Positions 43,686 to 54,413 of a stretch of 64,000 nt of DNA are shown piece by piece. The stretch is from the NCBI GenBank assembly GCA_020744225.1, contig JAGMWG010000006.1, positions 310,001-374,000 on the forward strand, read 5' to 3'. The notes below the pieces were generated by a model, which saw only the letters and a program-made list of their open reading frames with translations, was not told where the DNA came from and made no database searches. The DNA is from Paraphoma chrysanthemicola (Eukaryota; Ascomycota; Dothideomycetes; Pleosporales; Phaeosphaeriaceae). How positions within the stretch are numbered: position 1 is the first letter of the stretch; each line of letters opens with the position of its first letter. The translations under genes and the position numbers were made by a program.

Positions 43686-46188
43686 ATGAGTTCCAAGGAT
43701 AATTTGGCGCTGGACCTTGAGCATGGTGTGCGGCGCTGGGACAGGGCGCGCTGGATCAGCGTCTTCTCCTCGCATAATCCGACAATACGCGAGGTCACAG
43801 AGTGTCTGGGCTTGGGGCTCTCTGCGTCGAGCTCCACCACCAACCGCGGCATCCCGAAATTCGACAACCCGGACTATCGCAAGCTGTCGAGCGAAGTCAC
43901 CAAGCTGAGCAAGGAGCTGCCCAAGGAGCGAGATGCGCTGCTCGACTTTGCAGCTGATCCGCAGAGTCTCGATCACGAGCTCGAGGAGCTGCTCGGAACC
44001 TACGGACCGGCGATCTGGAGCAAGGATGCAGATCGAACCTGCTTACTCACACCTGATCCGACCAAGAAGACTTACAACAAACATCTCTATTATGAGGAGC
44101 AGGAGCACAAGGACATGTAAGTTGCTGATGATGGCGTGGTTGTTTGCGCCAACGCTAAGCCTGGTGTAGTCTCAAGGTCCACCTGCATCGATGGATCATC
44201 ATCAAAGCATGCTATTACATACGCAACATGAAGCTTAAGAGACCTTCTGGCGCTAACGATTATGACACACTTGCTGACATTGACGGCGAGTCGCAATTGG
44301 TAAGTGCATCGTCCGCGATGTCTGCATTGCATACTAATTATAATCCAAGTCGCCGCACGGAACGCCTCATTCGCTCACTCCTCCCGAGCATGATGCCACT
44401 CCTGGTAAGGAGCTTGACGTTAAGCCCGTCAACGGAAAGAAGAGAAAGAGCGAGGCATTTGGGTCTCTGTCAGATGGTGAAGATCGTTCTGCTACGCCTA
44501 ACAAGCGACCGTACAGCACGATGCCACTCAACAGAAGAAGCAAAAGCCCTAGGAAGTCCCTGCATAACCTGCTGCCGGGTGGGCATGGAAGCATGGAAAA
44601 CGTTCCACCTCTTCCGAGTCAGAAGCATCATCTCTCACCTTCGCCCGCTAATGGCGTGGAGCCTGTTAGAAGCCAGCTCAGCCCATTGTCCAGCAACGAT
44701 GTCAATGGCATCGCCAGACCATCAAGCACTACTCCTGCCCCGGCGGTAGGCGGCGGCTTTACTGCAGTGAACACTGGCAGCTTCACCGCTGTCAATAATA
44801 CGCCACCGGTAAGAGCACCGTCACGCGACACTGATCGTACGTCGTCACGAGAGCCACAGCATGCCTCTCCGTCTCAGCCTCAGCATGACGCTCGGAAGTA
44901 CACTAGCCCTTACGATCCAATTTCGCACGACACTCAAGGAGCAAAGACAACCTCCGCACCGGTTCTGTCCGCTCCCACTGCATCTGCGCCTAATGCTATA
45001 CCCTCTGTCGCACAGGGGTATCAAACTTTAAATCCATCTGCCGATCGTGTCTCCCATAGTCATCGAGGTTCCCCTGCGCCTCAGGGCTCACACCATGCAC
45101 ACATTGCGCCGCAGCCTCAACCACATGGGCAAACCCCAAACTCACATGCGGCACATGAACGCGCCCACAGCCTACTCCAATCGCAACAACAAGTCTTTGC
45201 ACAGCCTGCACCATTCACAGCAGAGAGAGCTGCAGCAGAAAGAGCTCAACAAGTCCATGCTCGCGGACCGCCACACAGTCGAGGCAGTAGTCCCAGCAAT
45301 CACTTCACAGGCCGCTCTATTGCTCCTCATCCTACCAGTAGATCTAACACTCCACATGCGCCGGTCGCATCTAATCAGCCGCCCCCGGCACCTAATGCGC
45401 CGATTGCGCCAGCTCCACCGCCAGCTGTGCAGACTGCACACGCATACGGCATATCACTTGTACCAACACAGCCACAGGTCACACCACCTACTTCTAGCGT
45501 TCATCTGTCCCAACCTCAGCCACAACAGCATTTGGTACCACCACCGCATCAGCAACAACAACAACAACAACAACAACAACAGCAACCACCACCGCCACGT
45601 CATCCGCAAACGGTCCTCAAGAGCCAGCCGGTCGAGACCGCCCCGGCACCGGCTTTGCCGCCGCGAGCAGCCGTTGTTCCTACAGCTGAGCTCCGTGTTC
45701 TTCAATGCGATGTGACCACTTCCCTACTCCAATGGCTATTTCCTAAGACGGCAATGCCGCAGGACGAGCAGTCACTTTTGCACCGTATCAACACGCTCTG
45801 GTATCATGGCGAGCCAATCTTTCGTCCCGAGCTCGGTGCCCACTACGACTTGGTCTCGCATGTGCTGACGTCGTGGCTGCAAGAACGGTATGCGATTTCG
45901 TCTCTGCAGCACGCTTTGGCGGCACAGCCCGGAGCGCCATCCTCGTCCTCGGCGTTGGTCGATCGCATTCTAGCCATGAACGACTTGAGGGCCATGCGCC
46001 TCAAGTGGAAGAATATGAGTCCCGTCGACGGCATGAGCCCCGAGGATCTCCTAGTACGCTCATTCTGCGTCATGACCATGACAGAGGGCACCGAGTTCAT
46101 GTTCAAGGAAGGGCTGAACAGGCTAGAACGAACGGTGTTCGAATTCCTGCGATCGGAGGACGCAAAAATTGTTTTGCACAGGCGGTAG
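43686..46188 (+). CDS. IWG-DRE family protein (paralogue 3), large with poly-Gln linker
   Basis: Exons 43686-44116, 44170-44299 and 44350-46188 with introns of 53 and 50 bp encode 799 residues. Module A covers residues 15-165: ECLGLGLSAS, ELLGTYGPAIW at 101-111, DADRTCLL, KKTYNKHLYYEEQEHKD, a phase-2 intron in codon 144, then LKVHLHRWIIIKACYYI. A 450-residue disordered linker rich in Pro, Ser, His and Gln includes a run of eleven or so Gln (45548-45588). The B module occupies about 640-799 and is helical: LRVLQCDVTTSLLQWLFP, LLHRINTLWYHGE, VLTSWLQERYAIS, DLRAMRLKWKNM and LVRSFCVMTMTEG. The layout suggests a transcriptional or scaffold-like protein, but only composition supports this. The second intron uses a CCAAG acceptor after a TACTAAT branch site. 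Confidence 0.78.
45548..45588 (+). repeat. CAA/CAG trinucleotide repeat coding poly-Gln
   Basis: A run of CAA codons with a few CAG in the linker of the 799-residue cluster protein, a likely length-polymorphic site. Confidence 0.9.
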
Positions 46189-46999
46189 AGTCATTTCTGT
46201 CGTGGAGTTATGCGCTTGTTCTTCGCGTTGCATGCAGTCACACAAAAGCAGGTGGCCTTTTCTTTTACGTTTGTATTTGGCATTTGGTTTAGCGACGGCG
46301 TTTGGCAGATTTGATTTGGGCAGACTTCAGTGTCTTGGGTATTGTGTATTGTGTAAAAGCGGTCCGGGTTGGATTGGTTCTGCGCGAGATGTCTTACTAG
46401 ATTGATATTTATTTTGTTAGTAATGAGAATGGAATGCGGGAGGATGAGTAGAATCGATCAGAAGACATTTTCCAACGAAACAAGAATCCGCAGGATTTTG
46501 ATGAAGTACCTTTTACACATTGATCGAGTATTTAGACGGTCCCAGAATAGATCAGATGTGGACGTTGCAGCTCCTCCCCACACTGGTGTGGACCCTACCC
46601 TTGCACAACAGCGCGAGACGGGACCCTGCACTTCGCGACTCTGACACGACATATTCAGCTCCCTCGCCCCCCCATTCTCACGACATGTCGTCTCTACTTT
46701 ACAAATCAAGCAAGCACATACGATGCCGTCTTCCTCGCGCGCGCGACGTCAGCTGCAGGTCGGGTGGCTGCCTTGTGTAACGTGCCTGGGACCTGGGAGG
46801 ACCATTCAGCCTCATGCGCCCTAGTCGCCTCACACTTCACCGGCCGCACCCTCGCACCCACGCAGCTATGAACGGCCTCACCACACTTCCGCCTCGCGCA
46901 CCCAATCCCCGACGAGTCCCGCGGCCATCTCTTATACCGCGCATATGAGGTCATAGTCTATACATCGCGAAGAGTCGCATCAACATACACATCGTAGCT
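46189..46999. other. intergenic region
   Basis: About 0.8 kb between two plus-strand genes. Nothing beyond untranslated and promoter sequence is seen. Confidence 0.4.
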
Positions 47000-48725
47000 A
47001 TGGTGCTGCGACTGTTTATCCCGCCTGGTGAGTGGTCAGCCTTGCAACAGCGATGGACTGTACTGAGTGCTGATGCGTGGAATAGGTGAAGGACAGCACA
47101 AACTCGTACCAAAACGACCAGATCCCCTCGGCGCGAACGCGACTCTACAATACTCGGTCATTGGCTCGACCGCTCTTGCCGCAACATACACGTCTTTTGC
47201 TTCAGCATGGAGGCAGCGTGTCACACCTTCACAGCCGGTATCGCGAACGGCGCTCTTCATACGGTCTTCGGCACGGCTAGGCTTGTTCGCCGGCGTCGTT
47301 GGGGCAGCAGTAAACTACTATTACTACAGTGCCTTTGTGGGGGTCGTGTTTGCGGACAAGGGCCTGAAGCTCAAGTCTTGGAGACTGTACAAGTGGACTA
47401 AGAGGCGTACAGTGGACGATGGCTGCTTGGCTGGTGCGGCACTCGGACTGGCAGCGTCAATACCAACGCTATTCATGCGGCGGCCGGCGATACCACGATG
47501 GACACGATGTCTGGGCATGACGAACATTGGCGCATGTGCTGGTCTTCTCGGAGCACATGGATATCTCCAATACACGGGCGAACGGCAACGGGCGTATGTA
47601 AGGCTTGACCGAAGGCTGAAGCGGAAGTCGCTGGAATTCTGGGCGATATTCTGGGACAAGCCGTTGATGGCCAAGTTCAGTCCGCTCGTGCAGCAATATG
47701 TCCGGCACAACGGCCTATGGTACACGAGCAATATGCCAGAGACTGTGTTTGAGCAACCGGAGGAATATGTTGGGCAGGCTGCAACGAAAGCGTCTGGCTC
47801 GAAGACAGACGCAGAAACATCCGCCCCCAGTCCGACCGAGCCACTAGAAGAAGAGCTGCCGTTCTACACTCAGCCCTTCGACTACGCAGAAGATCTCAAG
47901 AAGATCGACGTCGAGTCTACAATTGATAAAATGGCAGAGCTGGAGGAGGAGAAGGAGGCATTGCTGAGGGAAGGAGAATACATACTCTGGGTTAGTGCAC
48001 ATAAAGAGTATCGTTACTGCCACACCAAATTCACGGATGACGACGAACGACTACGTCTCTTGCAACAAATCATGCTGTGCCAAGTCGCATACAACCGCAC
48101 CCGCACAGCCGCATGTGCTATTGACAACAGACTCGCTCAATGGCGCATGTCGCTCCAACACAAAGCCGTGACGGAAGCACATCCAGATGGCAACGATGCC
48201 TTGGAAGCGTGGCTTCCTCCATCTTCTGCCAGGAGTAGCTACGTAGAACATGATCCTACGCTTGCGATGCAGGAGGTCGAGCAGTTTCAGACAACAATCG
48301 CGGCGGAAGTCAAGCGATTTGAGCAGCTGGTTGATGATCATGGGTGCACGAAAGAGAAGAGGGAGAGGTGGAGGAAGGATCTGGAGGATGGGAGATCATT
48401 GTTGAGGGCGGCGGATGGGATCATGTGGGAGTTCGAGAAGGCGAAGAAGGGGTTGGACAGCAGGAGACTGGAAATGGAGGGGACAACAGCTGGGGATGCA
48501 TCTGTCAAGCTAGCTGGGAACAACCGGGGGTCTGCGACTGATGCTGGCGCAGAACAGGCCGACCGGGAGATCAGTTCAGACGAGAGCAGAAATGAGCAGT
48601 CTGGAAGAGATGCCACTCCCGCGAAGAATTCATCGGAAGAGGACGCCCGACGGGAACGTGCAGAAGTCGATAAAGCCAAGTCCAGGAAGCCTTCAGGTGG
48701 ACCTCTCGAGGCGGACAAGCCTTGA
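47000..48725 (+). CDS. membrane protein with C-terminal coiled coil, unrelated to the cluster family
   Basis: A 28-nt first exon (47000-47027), a 58-bp intron (GTGAGT...AATAG) and exon 2 47086-48725 give 555 residues. The start follows from MVLRLFIPPG joined to EGQHKLVPKRPDPLG. Residues 30-190 hold several hydrophobic segments, including LFAGVVGAAVNYYYYSAF, CLAGAALGLAASIPTLFM and MTNIGACAGLLGAHGYL. The C-terminal half is soluble and charged, with two coiled-coil stretches (DKMAELEEEKEALLREGEYI and MQEVEQFQTTIAAEVKRFEQL) and a disordered tail. I do not recognise the family. Organelle membranes such as mitochondria or ER are possible. It lacks both modules of the surrounding paralogues and thus interrupts their array. 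Confidence 0.78.
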
Positions 48726-48900
48726 CATCTACCTCCTCAGCACTCGGCAAAGTACAATACTATCGTAGCAAGAGCTCCCTCCACGCCTTACAACACTGTG
48801 TCTCGTCTGCGTACATTCTCACGTCGCACAAGGATCAGCAAACACGCAAACACGTGTGTTACTCCAATTCCACCCCATCAACGCCACTCAACCGACAAAC

Positions 48901-50160
48901 ATGGCAATGCTACCTCCTGAACAAGCGTGGGACGAGGCTTACTGGCGGGCTGTTTCTTTTGGCCGTAGCGGCTCCACGATGGCTCGCGTCTACGAGTGCC
49001 TTGGCCTCAAAGCTTATATGAAGCAAGGTACACCACATCCGTTCCGCCACATTCTCGTACGCAACTTGTCCCTTGATACTTTCGAACTCGCAGCGCGTAT
49101 ACACGGCGCCTTCGACTTGGAGGCGCTCATCCGCGCCGCCGCACACGGAAGCAGTTTCGACAACGATATCGACGCATTGCTGGACAAGTACGGCGAGTCC
49201 ATCTGGGGTGAGGGTCTTGCCGATCGAGAGCACTTAAGACAGCCCAATTTCGACTCGTTGTATACGAAAGAGCTTACGTGGGAACGTGATGCAGATTTGT
49301 GAGTCTGGTCTGAAAGACTCACAGAAAGAGGTTCGTGGCTAATAGGATGAAGGATCCGGCTCCACGTGCGTCACTGGACTTTCTTGAGGGCTTTTTACGC
49401 GCTGCGGTATGCTAGGCAGAAGCAGCGGAAGCTGGCGAAGCATGTGCAGTCCGCGTCTGAGGCGAATGCGATGGTGGACCATGGTGGGGAGACGAGAAAT
49501 GGTCAGATTCAACCCCAAGTAGCGTCCAGCGCCGACGTTGGGAATACAGAGCATGAACCAGACCTAGGCGACACCGTAGCGGGCCCTTCTGATACCCAGG
49601 TGCCCAATCTTGCAGACCAGCCCGCCGACTCCGCCTCCCAAACCTTCGGACCCAGCGTGGCAAGCACTGCACTCATCAGTCAAATCAACGAGGACAACAC
49701 CACACAAGCCTCGCCTCCATGCATTCCACCTAGCATCCTAAGCCCTGCGCAACGCCAACGCGCCCAACTAAAAGCCCTTCTGACCGACTACATCTACGCA
49801 CCCACCCAGCTAGTCAACAAATCCGCTATCCTAGATTTCTTCGAAAAGGAATGGTCTACCAATGCACCCTACTACCGAAGCACCACACAAGCCCGGTACG
49901 ACATGTACAACACCGCCTTCTGCGCATGGCTCCGAATCCAACGTGTCCTATTAGAATGGAACAAACCTGTTTACAACAACGCTCCTGTGTTGCGGAGCGC
50001 GGTGCAGGGGCAACTCAAGGGTTTGTACCTGCAGTGGAGTGCGATGAGGCTTTGTAGGGATGATGCGGAGATGGAGGCGTGGCGGATTGTTGCGCGGGTG
50101 TTTGTGGAGATGATGGGTGTGAGGGGGGAAGAGGTGGTGTGGAGTTGTGGTTGTGTTTGA
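48901..50160 (+). CDS. IWG-DRE family protein (paralogue 4)
   Basis: Exon 1 48901-49298 and exon 2 49353-50160 (54-bp intron, GTGAGT donor, GAAG acceptor) give 401 residues. The alternative AG ten bases upstream brings an early stop, which supports the GAAG site. Module A: WDEAYWRAVS, VYECLGLKAY at 30-39, HPF, DIDALLDKYGESIWG with IWG at 101-103, DREHL, DSLYTKELTWERDADL, a phase-2 intron in codon 133, then IRLHVRHWTFLRAFYALRYA. A linker of about 110 residues follows. The B module starts near residue 255: RAQLKALLTDYIYAP, APYYRSTTQARYDMYNTAF, CAWLRIQRVLLEWNKP, LKGLYLQWSAMR and RVFVEMMGV. Most similar to the next gene downstream, so they are probably a recent tandem pair. Function unknown. Confidence 0.8.
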
Positions 50161-50480
50161 GGAAGTGGAAGGTTCTTTTGACGTTGATGAAGACCTGACT
50201 AGGAAGTTATTTTGATGGGAGTATAGAGCTTGAGAAACCCTGGATATGTTTATATACCCGTATACGAGAGGTGATAGTCAGTTACGGTGAGAATTTCGAC
50301 GTTCGACACCCGCGCTACGTCAGTCACTGCGGTGCGTCTGGGGAGTCTTTTACCTACCTCGCCGCACGAACAGCATACCCCCGCGAATACTGGACTACAT
50401 ATCTCCTCCTACCTGCCCACCAACAGTATTCGCAACACAAATACCATCTTACGCTGTACTCGATACAACGCCTACTCTCG
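50161..50480. other. short spacer between tandem paralogues
   Basis: 320 bp of 3' flank and promoter. A TATA-like TTTATATA occurs near 50249. No gene is present. Confidence 0.4.
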
Positions 50481-51915
50481 ATGCCAAAGCAATACATCAA
50501 GAAACCACCGCCCCCAGGCGAGGTCTGGGACGAGTCTTTCTGGCGCGCCTACCGGTCCGGCAACACGCTGGCTCCATTTTCACGGATCTATGAGTGCCTG
50601 GGTCTAATGGCCGTGAACAAGAACGTCCGTCATCCCTTCAATCCGGGCGCCGTCCTCGATTTGTCTGTGGACATTCACGCGCTGGCCTCACGCATTTGCT
50701 CCTGTTTCCCGGGTCAGGAAATCGTACAGGCTGCAATTTCAGGGTGTAAATTCGACAAGGACATTGATGCATTGTTGGAAAAATACGGTGAGAGGATTTG
50801 GGGCGAGAAGCTTGAAGATCGTGAGCAGTTGCAAAAGCCTGATGCCGACTCATTGTATACTAAGGACCTTACTTGGGCGCATGATAAAGATCGGTAAGAA
50901 CAACGAGCAAAGCTCTTTCGTTGAGGGACGAGAAGCTGACATTCGTCGCTCTAGTATCCGAGTCTTTGTACATCAGTGGGTGTTCATGAGAGCGATTAAA
51001 TTGCAGCATTATATTGTGTGCAAGCAGACCAGAGACAGCAAGAAGGCTGCACAGCGTGGAGCTACAACGCAGACCAAACCTGCACTCCACAAGAGCAGGA
51101 AAGCATCAAGTCGACCCACCCAAACCCAGACTACTGGAACACCACTAGCTACAGCGGCGGGCTGGTCGCATCTAGTCCCCGCTGGAGACAGCTCCGGCTT
51201 ATGCATTGCACAAGATGCTGCTAGCGCAGATACAGTTTCGTTCCCACAGCCCCAGCGAGAACCAAGCCATGCATTTTCGCACACGAATCACCAGGCAGAT
51301 AGTACACCAAACACCCTTCCCGCGAGCCAAACATCCAGCGACGCAGCCCTCGCCGGACATCCTGCGTCTCCATACCTATCACACTCACCCACCAACCCCG
51401 ACTCGTTATCCGCCCGCCAGGCCTCCATTACAGACACACTCACCAAATACATATACGAACCCCACAGCCAACGTTATCTCCACGACAAATTCCTCGCCCT
51501 CAAATACATACACCTCGAATGGACTCACAACGCCGCATACTACCGCACAACCCTGCAAACCGACTACAACACCTTCGACTCAGTCTTAGCAGCCTGGCTC
51601 GCCATACAGAGTACCCTACTTACATGGACTCATCCGGCACAATACGCGCATGTAGATCAGCGTACATCGCTTGAAACGAAGTTGCGCAATATGTACACCG
51701 AGTGGAGTAGCTTGACGTATTATTTCGACGAGGAGCCACTGGCGAGCGGGAAGGTTGTTGCGCGCTTGTTTGTGCGGATGATGGGTTTGAAGGAAGAGGA
51801 GGTGGGAATGTGGGAACTGGGTTTTGGGGCGCTGGATAGGAGGGTTGAGATTGTTGTTTGGAGTTCGAGGGGAGCAGGGGTGGCGGAGAGGGTGGAGGGG
51901 ATGCGGGGGTTGTGA
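50481..51915 (+). CDS. IWG-DRE family protein (paralogue 5)
   Basis: Exon 1 50481-50893 and exon 2 50955-51915 with a 61-bp intron (GTAAGA...CTCTAG) give 457 residues. Module A parallels the upstream gene position by position: VWDESFWRAYRSG, IYECLGLMAV, HPFNPG, DIDALLEKYGERIWG with IWG at 106-108, DREQL, DSLYTKDLTWAHDKDR, the phase-2 intron in codon 138, then IRVFVHQWVFMRAIKLQHY. The linker is Ser/Thr/Pro/His-rich. The B module begins near 300: ITDTLTKYIYEPHSQRYLH, AAYYRTTLQTDYNTFDS, AAWLAIQSTLLTWTHP, LRNMYTEWSSL and RLFVRMMGLKEEEV. No signal peptide or membrane span. With the neighbour at 48.9 kb it gives the clearest view of the two-module architecture. Confidence 0.82.
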
Positions 51916-52241
51916 ATGCGGTAGAAAGGGGGAGGGAAGAGGAAGGGGGTGTATGGGACTTGAGGGCATGAAATTGGAATGTTTACTGAGATCTTTCTTT
52001 ATGGGAGTTCGGTGTGGTGAGGTAATGAGATAGACGGGAAAGTTAGAGTGCTGAGGAGATTTGGTGTTTGCTTATATTCATGGCACGCAAAAGTGAAAAG
52101 ACGACAGGCTTTGCTCGGTGCGGAAGGACTGAGTGTTTGACACTAGCGCATGAATTCGTTTATCGTACACTCCCGGTCTGTATGTCACATACACTCGTTG
52201 GCTCGCTATCAATACTTACGCCTCAACTTTTCCATTTTAAC
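51916..52241. other. short spacer between tandem paralogues
   Basis: 326 bp. The downstream frame is open from 52080, where an upstream in-frame ATG exists, but that extension reads like untranslated leader. No other feature is seen. Confidence 0.4.
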
Positions 52242-54410
52242 ATGGAGCACACTCATCAACTCTCGATCACTGAATCTTCCCACACATCCGCTTCCGCGCA
52301 ACCGGATGACGATTCTCCAAATCGCATAACAGAGACTCCAACATTTAGTACGGCACTGTCAACGAGTACTCCCTCTGCGATTGACCTAATGGTCATCAAT
52401 CCGCAAACTCAATCAGCTCCATCGTCAAACCATCCGTCATCACAATTCCGCGACCATGACAGCGCCTCCTTCCCGTCGTTTCCTCCGGACATACCCACCA
52501 TCCTCGCCCACCTCGGCCTCTCCCGAACCGCGACTCACACCTTCGGCGTGTGGCGTTTCTCGAACACGCATGTTAAAGCTCTGGCCAAAGCCGTAGCTAA
52601 TATCTCGGACTCGATATGTTTTGAACATGTTCAACATCCCGGACTCCTTCGGCCGAATATCGATACACTGCTGAGTGAATTCGGGACGAGGGTTTGGGGT
52701 AGATATCAAGACCGTGCATGGCTCGACATACCTGAGGGAGTGCTTGAGGTCGACAAGGGACTGGTGTATGAGGACGATCAAGACCGCGAAATTATCAAGA
52801 GTGGTCTTCAAGCGTGGGTTGTGGCGAGGGTAATAGGCTCGTTCAGGTATCAGAAGTCTAAGACGCAAGAAATGGTAAGGCAAGATCAAGAAAATATATC
52901 ACAGCGTCCTCCGGCAATCACACCAGGCCTGAACGTTGTTGCAGGCCCTTTGAGGATGATGCGACTGGGCGATGAAGCGGTGGACGCAATCAAGGATGAT
53001 GAGGATGCGAATGTGATTCAGGAGACCGCCGCGGCTTTGGAGGATGCTCCCGATAGCTTGGGGCTGACTCAGAGCGATGAGCGCGAGAAGTTCAGCGAGA
53101 TCTTTGAATTGGCTAGGAATGATAAAAAGGATGTGGAAGAGCTTAGGTGCGATACGGTCTTACCTGCTGCATTGCCAGCTGTGGAGCAAGCTCCTCCAGA
53201 CGAGTTGCCCCTTCCGAACCCCGAACAACAACCGGTGCTAAGTCAACTTTCTGCTCTTTCATCTATTGCAGGTATCGCAGACACGTCCTCTTCGACCTCG
53301 GACCTTACCATCGCGACAACTGTGGTGGCGCCTTCAGAGACCACGGACCGAAGCGATGCTTGGGCGACTGAACCGACATCACCTAACGACAAGACTAGCG
53401 AGCTCAACGATGACACAAGGCTCATATCAACTGCAATTGACAATACACTCGGAAATGCTGGGCATACCTTTACCTTGCCGATTGGTCGCATAAAACCCAC
53501 CGACAACGCAAAGCCCCGCAGGCCAATGACAAGACGCCAAACAGATCGTACCTTGTCGGATGCTACCATTATTGACTTAAAGGACGAAGAACAGGTATCA
53601 TCGGTGCATGGCAGACCATTAGGCCTCAAGTTGCCGATTGACCATGCTTCGCAACACAGCGAAGTGCCCACCAACAACGTAACACGACCAGAACATACTA
53701 CAACATTCCAAGAATACATCGTCCCACAGAATACCGTCATACGCCGCAACAAGACTCTGCCTCTTAATGAGTACTGGACACATGCGGACTGGCAAGGCTT
53801 CGTCCTTAAAACTAGCATCTCTATCAAGGTCCTTGTCTCGGGCATGGGATTTTCAACAAAGCGCTCGTTGAGTGGTCTGGCCGTCAACCATCCGAAAGGC
53901 ATCAAGCTCAGCGAAGAAGTGAATTGTGTTGCAACCAAGTTGTATGCGCATTTATCTGTGGCCGAGCTAGTCAATGCAGCAGCAGATAGCAGTCATTTGA
54001 ACGATGAGATAGATTTCTTATTGAATGAGTATGCGCCAGATATATGGGGCATGGACGCAGATCGCTCATTGCTCCTGGCAGCTGGATCAGACGCCGCGTA
54101 CCCGAAGGATCTGGTGTACGAAGACGATGATGATCGCAAGATGCTCTGGATGCACATGCATCAGTGGGTTTTCAAGCGAGCTTTTGATGACTTGAGGAAG
54201 TTTGGCGATACGGAAGATGCGAGGAAGAAGGCCGTGAACACTCTTGCGCCGGTTACTGCAGATGGAGGTGTACAGACTGCGACTCACGGGTCAGCGGCTC
54301 CCAAGCAAGAGCTGAAGTCGAAGACGGCCGTTTTCAAGCAAAGAATGCCCGCTCAAGGCAAAATTACGACTCCAGCGCAAGACCAGCAGCCACATCTTCG
54401 CCCATCATAA
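52242..54410 (+). CDS. IWG-DRE family protein (paralogue 6) with two A modules and no introns
   Basis: A single-exon frame of 722 residues from the ATG at 52242 (52080 is an alternative start). It holds two copies of module A. Copy 1 is at 85-205: LAHLGLS, IDTLLSEFGTRVWG with VWG at 151-153, DRAWL, KGLVYEDDQDREI, LQAWVVARVIGSF. Copy 2 is at about 520-655: WTHADWQGFV, EIDFLLNEYAPDIWG with IWG at 601-603, DADRSLLL, YPKDLVYEDDDDRKM, MHQWVFKRAFDDL. About 320 disordered residues lie between them. The phase-2 intron that other members have at the end of A is missing from both copies. The frame ends at TAA 54408-54410, but the same frame continues directly into a B-module ORF, so this may be a fusion of two tandem genes that later lost its C-terminus. 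Confidence 0.78.
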   Translation: MEHTHQLSITESSHTSASAQPDDDSPNRITETPTFSTALSTSTPSAIDLMVINPQTQSAPSSNHPSSQFRDHDSASFPSFPPDIPTILAHLGLSRTATHTFGVWRFSNTHVKALAKAVANISDSICFEHVQHPGLLRPNIDTLLSEFGTRVWGRYQDRAWLDIPEGVLEVDKGLVYEDDQDREIIKSGLQAWVVARVIGSFRYQKSKTQEMVRQDQENISQRPPAITPGLNVVAGPLRMMRLGDEAVDAIKDDEDANVIQETAAALEDAPDSLGLTQSDEREKFSEIFELARNDKKDVEELRCDTVLPAALPAVEQAPPDELPLPNPEQQPVLSQLSALSSIAGIADTSSSTSDLTIATTVVAPSETTDRSDAWATEPTSPNDKTSELNDDTRLISTAIDNTLGNAGHTFTLPIGRIKPTDNAKPRRPMTRRQTDRTLSDATIIDLKDEEQVSSVHGRPLGLKLPIDHASQHSEVPTNNVTRPEHTTTFQEYIVPQNTVIRRNKTLPLNEYWTHADWQGFVLKTSISIKVLVSGMGFSTKRSLSGLAVNHPKGIKLSEEVNCVATKLYAHLSVAELVNAAADSSHLNDEIDFLLNEYAPDIWGMDADRSLLLAAGSDAAYPKDLVYEDDDDRKMLWMHMHQWVFKRAFDDLRKFGDTEDARKKAVNTLAPVTADGGVQTATHGSAAPKQELKSKTAVFKQRMPAQGKITTPAQDQQPHLRPS

Positions 54411-54413
54411 CGC

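Noticed and set aside
52080..52241. N-terminal extension of paralogue 6 from an upstream ATG
   Set aside because: In frame, but the sequence reads like an untranslated leader and the other paralogues have no counterpart; kept only as an alternative.
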